This document shows positions 26,335-32,681 of a DNA stretch of 32,681 nt, in pieces. Within the stretch, counting starts at the first letter, position 1, and each line of letters begins with the position of its first letter. The translations under genes and the position numbers were made by a program. Source of the stretch: Pseudomonadota bacterium. Its GTDB lineage: Bacteria; Desulfobacterota; Binatia; Bin18. The stretch is from assembly GCA_005804965.1 (NCBI GenBank), contig SYOC01000087.1, positions 1 to 32,681 on the forward strand. Direction: 5' to 3'. Under the pieces are notes generated by a model. That model ran no database searches. It saw nothing but the letters and a program-made list of their open reading frames with translations, and was not told the origin of the DNA.

Positions 26335-28971
26335 GAGTCCGAGGACGCCGAGCGCCAGCCATTCCTCGCAAGCGAGTGGGGCGAGTCCGAACACCGCTCG
26401 GGTCCACGGGAAGAGCGCTAAGATGAGCTGAAGGAGTGCAGAGCCGACGAGTGCCCAGAGTAAGAGTGGATTGGCACCGAGACTAGCGAAGAAAGAATCG
26501 GCGTGAGCACCGCGATAATTAAGCGCGTGCGTCAGTTGGGACAACACCAGAACGGTGAATGCTGCCGTGCGCGCCTCGTGGAGATCTCGATCCGCTCGGT
26601 ACAGAAAAAAAAGAAAGGTGCCCAAGGCCACCACCGCGATGAAGAGCCCTTGCCCGCTCAACTGGAGCAGTTGCCGCAGCGACAGCATCGGCGCATGCGG
26701 CTTACGCGGTGGACGCTGCATTAATGTTGGATCGACTGCCCCAGTCGCCAGGGCTAGCGCTGGCAGACCATCAGTCACCAAGTTGATCCACAGAATTTGT
26801 GTGGGCAACAGTGGCAACGGCAAGAACGAGACGGTGGCTAATAACATCAAGAGCATTTCGCTGAGGTTGCAGGACAACAGGTAGGACACCGCCTTCTGGA
26901 TGTTGTCGTAAATGCCGCGCCCTTCTTCGACTGCTGCAGCGATAGAAGCGAAGTTGTCGTCGGTCACGACCATTGCCGCTGCCTCTTTGGTCACATCGGT
27001 ACCAGCCCGGCCCATAGCGACTCCGATATCTGCGGCTTTCACTGCCGGGGCATCGTGGACGCCGTCGCCGGTCATCGCAACGATGGCTCCCTGCGTCTGC
27101 CAAGCTTTGACGATGCGGAGTTTATGTGCAGCAGAAACCCGAGCGTAGACGGCAGTGCGTTGCACGTCATTGGCCAGGGCCTCATCAGTGAGGCCATCAA
27201 GTTCCACCCCTGAAAGCGCTTGCGTCTCGTCGTTGGCAATGCCAAGCTCGCGAGCAATAGCGATGGCCGTGGTTTTGTGGTCGCCGGTAATCATGACCGT
27301 GCGGATGCCAGCTTCGCGACAGGCGCATGCCGCAGTTTTCGCTTCGGGACGCAGCGGATCTTTCATCGCCACCAATCCGAGGAAGGTGAGGTTTTGTTCG
27401 ATCTCGTGCGCAAGAAATGCCTGCGGTACTTGCCGCAGCAAGCGACAGGCAACTCCCAAGACGCGAAGGGCTTCGCCGGCAAAGCGATCATTGCCGGCAA
27501 GAATCTGCTGCCGCACTGATTCTGTCAGTGGGATGGTCTGTCCGTCGCACGTGAGTGTGTGCGTACAGACTTTCAACAACATATCCGGCGCACCTTTGCT
27601 GTAGGCGGCAGCACCCGTCTCGCTCAGGTGTACCGTCGTCATCCGTTTGCGCTCGGGGTCGAAGGGGACCTCGCCCAGCAGTGGAAAAGCCGCAAGCAGT
27701 GTAGGCTTATCGAGTCCGGCTTTTGCTGCCGCCACCAGTAAAGCCCCTTCGGTCGGGTCGCCAAGAATCGTCCACGCTCCGTGTTCCTCGTGCAACGTGG
27801 CATCATTGCACAGCGCCGCCGCCGTCAAGAGTTCGCCCACTCCGGGTGGAAGGTCCTCGTGGTGCGCCTCGCCCCGAATCTCTCCCACTGGGGCGTAACC
27901 TTCTCCAGTGACGCTGAAGATGCGGTCGCCAACAAGCAACCGCGAGACAGTCATCTCGTTCTTGGTCAGCGTACCGGTTTTATCGGTACAGATGACGGTG
28001 GTTGCGCCCAGCGTTTCCACGGCTGGCAGATAGCGAATCAGCGCGTGACGCTTGACCATGCGCGTCACCCCGAGGGCCAGGGTCATGGTGACGATAGCCG
28101 GAAGCCCTTCGGGAATTGCGGCCACGGCGAGGCTCATGGCGGTCAGCAACATCTCGACAAGCGGCTCGCCACGCCGGAGGCCAAGCAGAAAGACCACCAT
28201 GACGATCCCGAGCGAAAGGAGCAACAGAATGCGCCCGAGTTGAGCAAGATGTTGCTGAAGAGGGGTCTCCTGCACCGTCTCGCGTTGGAGCAAGGTGGCG
28301 ATGTGACCAAGTTCTGTCTGCAGCCCGGTCGCAACGACCACCGCGCGGCCTTTCCCACTGACGATGTGCGTACCTAAGAACAGGCGATTGGTTTGGTCCG
28401 CTAACGGTAACGCCGGGTGCGGCAGCAATTGGTCAGTTTTCTCGACAGGTGTAGATTCGCCAGTGAGCGCCGACTCCTGCGTTTGTAAATTTGCGGCGTA
28501 GATGAGGCGAGCATCGGCAGGAATGTGGTCCCCGCTTTCCACCAGGATGAGGTCGCCTGGGACCACGTCACGCGCCGGAATCGCGCGGAGTGTGTTGTCT
28601 CTGAGAACCCGAGCAAACGCCTGCGACAATTGTCTCAGTGCGGCGAGCGAACGTTCGGCGCGATATTCCTGAATAAAGCCTAAGACCGCATGCAGCACGA
28701 CAATCGCCAGGATGGCAATGGTATCGACCCACTCGTGCAGGATGCCCGAGATCACGGCAGCACCAATGAGCACCCACACGATCAGGTTATTGCCTTGACG
28801 TAACAAGAGGGCAAGGGCTGACGGAGAAGCCGGCTCCGGTAGCACGTTGGGGCCGTAACGGTCGAGCCGGCGGCGGGCTTCGCTCTCAGTTAAGCCGGTG
28901 ACGAGATTGGTTTGCAGGTGCCGGGCCACGTCCGTTTCCAGGAGCGTGTGCCAAGGAGGGGAATCTGTCAT
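26236..28971 (-). CDS. Cation-transporting P2A-type P-type ATPase
   Basis: ICTDKTGTLTKNEM, PEGLPAIVTMTLALG, MTGDGVHDAPAVKAADIGVAMG, NLVTDGLPALALA; ORF track start 29052. Confidence 0.95.
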   Translation of the reverse strand: MTDSPPWHTLLETDVARHLQTNLVTGLTESEARRRLDRYGPNVLPEPASPSALALLLRQGNNLIVWVLIGAAVISGILHEWVDTIAILAIVVLHAVLGFIQEYRAERSLAALRQLSQAFARVLRDNTLRAIPARDVVPGDLILVESGDHIPADARLIYAANLQTQESALTGESTPVEKTDQLLPHPALPLADQTNRLFLGTHIVSGKGRAVVVATGLQTELGHIATLLQRETVQETPLQQHLAQLGRILLLLSLGIVMVVFLLGLRRGEPLVEMLLTAMSLAVAAIPEGLPAIVTMTLALGVTRMVKRHALIRYLPAVETLGATTVICTDKTGTLTKNEMTVSRLLVGDRIFSVTGEGYAPVGEIRGEAHHEDLPPGVGELLTAAALCNDATLHEEHGAWTILGDPTEGALLVAAAKAGLDKPTLLAAFPLLGEVPFDPERKRMTTVHLSETGAAAYSKGAPDMLLKVCTHTLTCDGQTIPLTESVRQQILAGNDRFAGEALRVLGVACRLLRQVPQAFLAHEIEQNLTFLGLVAMKDPLRPEAKTAACACREAGIRTVMITGDHKTTAIAIARELGIANDETQALSGVELDGLTDEALANDVQRTAVYARVSAAHKLRIVKAWQTQGAIVAMTGDGVHDAPAVKAADIGVAMGRAGTDVTKEAAAMVVTDDNFASIAAAVEEGRGIYDNIQKAVSYLLSCNLSEMLLMLLATVSFLPLPLLPTQILWINLVTDGLPALALATGAVDPTLMQRPPRKPHAPMLSLRQLLQLSGQGLFIAVVALGTFLFFLYRADRDLHEARTAAFTVLVLSQLTHALNYRGAHADSFFASLGANPLLLWALVGSALLQLILALFPWTRAVFGLAPLACEEWLALGVLGLSPLLLSLFSTKNRHELRLNHAAENIGTRDHPN

Positions 28972-29064
28972 CTTGGCGCAATCCAGCGCGGATGGTTTTC
29001 TGCCAGGCCCGTTGTTGTACATCGGTGGCAAAGAAGCAGATTTGTCTCGCATGTGGGAAGGTGC

Positions 29065-29081
29065 TGCAAGGAGTCTGCCGT
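29065..29081 (-). promoter_or_regulatory. Sigma-54-like -24/-12 element upstream of the P-type ATPase
   Basis: Minus strand ACGGCAGACTCCTTGCA: GGCA-N8-TTGCA, GG-N10-GC spacing. Confidence 0.35.
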
Positions 29082-29323
29082 GGAAAGCCGGTAGCGGAGA
29101 GCGTATTTTCCACTGATTTTCTTATTTCTGTTAGCCAGAGGTCTCTACTTTCTCACGAATAAGAAACGCGGAAGAAATTTTCTTCCTATTCTTCGATCTT
29201 TCTTGGAGGTTGGAGAAAGCACCAGCAAAGATGAAATAGCAACGCTGACGAAGAGTGTACCCGCCTCGTTGCTCTGTTCGGTCTGTAGTGGTAGTGGGAC
29301 AGAAAGCAAAGGAGGAAGCACGT

Positions 29324-30523
29324 ATGGGTGGACCACTTTCGGGCGTACGAGTGTTGGATGTCAGCAGTGTCATCACCGGCCCTTTTTGTACGATGCTGAT
29401 GGCCGATCTGGGAGCCGATGTCATTAAAATTGAGGCCCCAGTCGGAGACATCTTGCGTCATCTCAGTATGACCTTCAAAGCCGGATTTGGGTCGTGGTTC
29501 GTCAATTTCAATCGCAATAAGCGTAGTATTGTCCTTGACCTTAAACAGCCCGCCGCGCGGGACGTCATCTTGGAGATGGCCAAGCAGAGTGACGTGTTCG
29601 TGCAAAATCTCCGACCTGGGGTGATCGAGCGATTGGGACTAGATTATGCTACCCTCCATGCGCTCAACCCGAAGATGGTCTATCTCTCGATTTCTGGCTT
29701 TGGGCCGGAGGGTCCGTATGCCCATAAGCCGGTGTACGATCCGGTGATCCAAGGCATGTCGGGCCTAGCCTTTGTCCAAGGAGGAGATGGCAAACCGACG
29801 TTCCTGCGCACGGCCATTGCCGACAAAATGACGTCGATGAACGCGATCTATCATGTTCTGGCGGCGTTGGTGGCGGCCGAGCGCCAAGGCATTGGGCAAG
29901 AAATCAAATTGTCGATGATTGATTCGCTCTTCTCGTTCATCGCGCCAGACACGATGTTTGGCTATACCTTCGTGCCGGACGATGAGTATCGCCATCTGTC
30001 GATTTCCAATGCGCTGGTGCAACCGATACGGACGCGAGATGGCTACATTGTCGTGTGCGCCGCCACCGACGACCAATGGCAACGGATGTGTCGCGCCATG
30101 GACAAACCCGAATGGATCACAACCTATGCCACCCCCGCCATACGCGCGGTGAGTCTTCCTGAGATTCTCGCGGCGATGGATGAATTTCTCCCGCACAAGA
30201 CGTCCCGCGAATGGCTCGCCATTTTCGAGGCTGCCGATGTCCCGTGTGGCCCTGTCTACACCTTTGATGAGGCATTGTGCGACCCTCAACTGCTACGCAA
30301 CCAGACCTTCGTGGAGTACGAGCATCCCGTGGCAGGACGGATTCGTGGCGTGAATGTTCCGGGCAAGTTTAGCGAGACTCCGCCCCAGATTCGTCATCAT
30401 GCCCCTGGGCTGGGGGAACATACCGCAGAGGTTCTGCAAGAATTCGGACTGAGTGCGTCTCAGATCGCGACCATGCTTGATACCGGAGTGGCGATCCAAG
30501 AATCACAGAAAGGCGCTCAATAA
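29324..30523 (+). CDS. CaiB/BaiF family (class III) CoA-transferase
   Basis: MGGPLSGVRVLDVSSVITGPFCTMLMADLGADVIKIEAPVGD, NRNKRSIVLDLK; AGGAGG RBS. Confidence 0.95.
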   Translation: MGGPLSGVRVLDVSSVITGPFCTMLMADLGADVIKIEAPVGDILRHLSMTFKAGFGSWFVNFNRNKRSIVLDLKQPAARDVILEMAKQSDVFVQNLRPGVIERLGLDYATLHALNPKMVYLSISGFGPEGPYAHKPVYDPVIQGMSGLAFVQGGDGKPTFLRTAIADKMTSMNAIYHVLAALVAAERQGIGQEIKLSMIDSLFSFIAPDTMFGYTFVPDDEYRHLSISNALVQPIRTRDGYIVVCAATDDQWQRMCRAMDKPEWITTYATPAIRAVSLPEILAAMDEFLPHKTSREWLAIFEAADVPCGPVYTFDEALCDPQLLRNQTFVEYEHPVAGRIRGVNVPGKFSETPPQIRHHAPGLGEHTAEVLQEFGLSASQIATMLDTGVAIQESQKGAQ

Positions 30524-30654
30524 TTGCGACCATGCAGCACCAGGGATGATCCTTGTTCTGCCTGATAATTACCCCACTAAGAAGCGCTCCTTTTTCGGTG
30601 TGGCGGATCAAAGGAGCACCGCTGCTGATGCAGGCGAGGCAACGGGGAGCGGGC

Positions 30655-30766
30655 AGTAGGGAAAAAGGCGAAAAGGGGAAAGGGCGAAAAGAGGAAGGTG
30701 AGGAAAATCAAAAGGCAAAAATAGAAACCGATCCCCGACCCCTGATGCCCGTTGCCCAACTCTAGC
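30655..30766 (+). repeat. Non-coding copy of the A/G-rich + CCCC-rich repeat seen in the cyclase gene
   Basis: AATCAAAAGGCAAAAATAGAAACCGATCCCCGACCCCTGATGCCCGTTGCCC versus 4060..4112. Confidence 0.65.
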
Positions 30767-30779
30767 GTTTGTCCCTTGC

Positions 30780-31976
30780 TCACAAGAGCATCAATGGGTA
30801 GTGGGGATCGAGTCCCAATAACAAGCGCCCAGCACGCTCCCATTGTTGTGGCGAGGTTTGAGTATGTTGGGTCAGTGCGTGAATGTCGCGTAGCGAGCGT
30901 TGCAACGGACTGCGGAGATAATTGGCTGTCGCTCCTGCGGCAGTGTAAGCAATGTTCGTCGCGGTGGCGGCGCTGCGAGTCGCATTCGCGGCGGCGAGGG
31001 CGAGGCGACCGCGCTCTTCTCGTGTCGCGGTTCGCCCCGAGATCGCAACGTGCCATGCTTGTTCGACAGAAGCGTACAGCCACGCGCGGGCCGACTCGAC
31101 CAGCGCCACGGCGTCAGCAAGCTGAAAATGGAACACGGCCCGGTCACGCAAGGTGTCTTGCTGGCCGCCGGGTTTCTTGGTCTGCGCCAACTCGGTAACA
31201 GCGTCGATGGCCCCTTGGGCGATACCGAGCGCCACGGCTCCCATCGGAAAGCCGAAGGCGCTGAGCAACGGATACGTCGTGTACAACGGTCCTTGAAAAT
31301 GCCTCCCCCTGGGTGAATTGGGACCAAGCACATGTGTGTGCTCCTCCGGCACGAACACGGCTTCGAGTGTGAAATCATTGCTGCCAGTTCCGGCCAGTCC
31401 GCTGACTTGCCAACTGTCTGCAACGATTGTGGCTTGGCGACGTGGCACGTACACAATACGCATTTCTAGTGCTTCGCCACTCAGCCGCCGCTGGCCGTTG
31501 TCGAGCACCATGCACCCGCCGAGCAGCCACGTGCAATGATGGCAACCGCTGGCATATGACCAGCGACCGCTCACGCGATAGCCGCCGTCGCAGACGGTGG
31601 CAGTGCCTAGCGGGAACAACGCGCCGCCCAGAACGATCTCCGGATCGCTGCCAAAAATCTGCTCCGACACAGCATCCGGCAGGAACGCACCGAACACGCT
31701 CACGACGGCACCAATAAACGCGCACCAGCCGGTGGACCCGTCGATGCGGGCGATCTCCTCGACCACGCGATACAACGTTGGCGGCGACACTTCGAGCCCA
31801 CCCAGAGCTTGGGGAATGTACAGGCGAAATATGCCCGCCTCCTTGAGCGCCTGCACGACCGGCGGTGATAGATGACCGTTGCGCTCAGCCTCTTCCACGT
31901 GCGCATGAATCAACGGTGCCAGCGCTTTAACCGCACTCAGGAGCGTATCAAGTTGTTGAGCATCGCTTGTCGTCAT
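30780..31976 (-). CDS. Acyl-CoA dehydrogenase family protein (flavin monooxygenase-like, C-terminal type 2 domain)
   Basis: 398 aa; ALKEAGIFRLYIPQALGGLEVSPPTLYRVVEEIARIDGSTGWCAFIG, VSGRWSYASGCHHCTWLLGG; GGAGG RBS. Confidence 0.88.
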   Translation of the reverse strand: MTTSDAQQLDTLLSAVKALAPLIHAHVEEAERNGHLSPPVVQALKEAGIFRLYIPQALGGLEVSPPTLYRVVEEIARIDGSTGWCAFIGAVVSVFGAFLPDAVSEQIFGSDPEIVLGGALFPLGTATVCDGGYRVSGRWSYASGCHHCTWLLGGCMVLDNGQRRLSGEALEMRIVYVPRRQATIVADSWQVSGLAGTGSNDFTLEAVFVPEEHTHVLGPNSPRGRHFQGPLYTTYPLLSAFGFPMGAVALGIAQGAIDAVTELAQTKKPGGQQDTLRDRAVFHFQLADAVALVESARAWLYASVEQAWHVAISGRTATREERGRLALAAANATRSAATATNIAYTAAGATANYLRSPLQRSLRDIHALTQHTQTSPQQWERAGRLLLGLDPHYPLMLL

Positions 31977-32038
31977 GACTTTCTCCTCCCTCCGCTACTT
32001 TTTTACACAAGAGGCAAGGCAATGCCATCGTCTCCCCT

Positions 32039-32245
32039 TCATCTCTTGCTCGTGGTACATTCTGCCCATGCCATCTCCCGCTCGGCGTGGGTCTCCCGAT
32101 ACAGGGCTGCATACTCATTGCCTACCCCTACCGCTTCGGCCAGCTTAAAGTGCGTCAGTCCCGCCGCCTTGCGAAGCGCAAAAACCCGACGACCCAACTG
32201 GCACCTGAGGGCTGCGATGTTCGCGCTCATAGGGGAGGCATTCAT
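32039..32245 (-). pseudogene. Short XRE-type HTH ORF, probably degenerate
   Basis: LGRRVFALRKAAGLTHFKLAEAVGVGNEYAALYRET resembles the XRE HTH but lacks the final helix and any other domain. Confidence 0.4.
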
Positions 32246-32534
32246 TATGGAGGGGAGGGAGAGGAGAAAGCTAGAGTCTATAAGGTAACTATTTTCCTTG
32301 ACACGTAGGCTAATTAGGAGTATGTGTCAGCGGACATAGTAGAAAGATTGCAGAGGGGAAGCCTGAGCAGCGCTTTCTCTCTTAGATGCCGGTTTGGGCA
32401 TGGTTGTACCGGATCTTCTGATCAGGAGAGGGCAATGAAACGGGCGAGAATCAGTCTCCGGCAAAAGCATTCTTCAGAGAAGGAGAGGGCCTTCTGGAGA
32501 AGATGAACAAGTTTCGAAGGGAAAGGAATGTAAG

Positions 32535-32681
32535 ATGAATACCAAGCCGGGTGTACTCTGGATGGCACTCTTCTGGCTTCTGCTTGTTTTATCAGTCTCC
32601 CCAATGGTCGCGTATGGGCAGCACCTGAGCCCGGAACAACTCAAAGCGATGCCCCCCAAAGCGCTGATCCAGGCCTGGGAA
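32535..32681 (+). CDS. Putative exported protein, truncated by window end
   Basis: Open frame MNTKPGVLWMALFWLLLVLSVSPMVAYGQHLSPEQLKAMPPKALIQAWE; signal peptide-like N-terminus; AAGGAATG upstream. Confidence 0.65.
   Translation, partial: MNTKPGVLWMALFWLLLVLSVSPMVAYGQHLSPEQLKAMPPKALIQAWE

Noticed and set aside
27781-28377. 198-aa plus-strand ORF
   Set aside because: Antisense to the conserved core of the P-type ATPase; GC-rich shadow frame.
32385-32460. c-di-GMP (GEMM) or TPP riboswitch
   Set aside because: TGAAACGGGCGA is vaguely GEMM-like, but the remaining conserved core is missing.
1-32681. CRISPR array, tRNA or rRNA genes
   Set aside because: No regularly spaced direct repeats and no recognisable tRNA or rRNA sequence seen.

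Overview
32.7 kb bacterial window, GC-rich, about 31 supported protein-coding genes plus two edge fragments; no rRNA, tRNA or CRISPR array recognised. Left part (0-12.6 kb): C-terminal remnant of a probable transposase at the edge, LemA, a polytopic glycosyltransferase-like protein, an ABC-type exporter (adaptor plus two FtsX-like permeases, no ATPase in the window) apparently split by a zinc-ribbon/guanylate-cyclase/AAA/TPR protein and a Phd-VapC-like TA pair, a stand-alone Lrp/AsnC ligand-binding domain, a DUF486-type protein, an AbrB-Doc TA pair, and a tri-haem c-type lipoprotein. Central part (12.7-29.1 kb): APH/AAA fusion kinase, three-gene 2-oxoacid:ferredoxin oxidoreductase operon, three CBS proteins, two tandem-USP proteins, Hsp20, BirA, an alanine-dehydrogenase-like protein with altered catalytic positions, acetyl-CoA hydrolase/CoA-transferase, rubrerythrin-like protein and a P2A-type cation ATPase. 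This gene set closely parallels a mycobacterial DosR-type dormancy regulon in family content, and sigma-54-like -24/-12 elements precede several of its transcription units. Right part: CaiB/BaiF CoA-transferase, acyl-CoA dehydrogenase-like protein, a degenerate XRE-like ORF, and a truncated secreted-protein gene at the edge. Dispersed hairpin repeats and a second repeat family that has been absorbed in frame into the cyclase gene are also present. All homology calls are from recognition of translated motifs; no searches were run.
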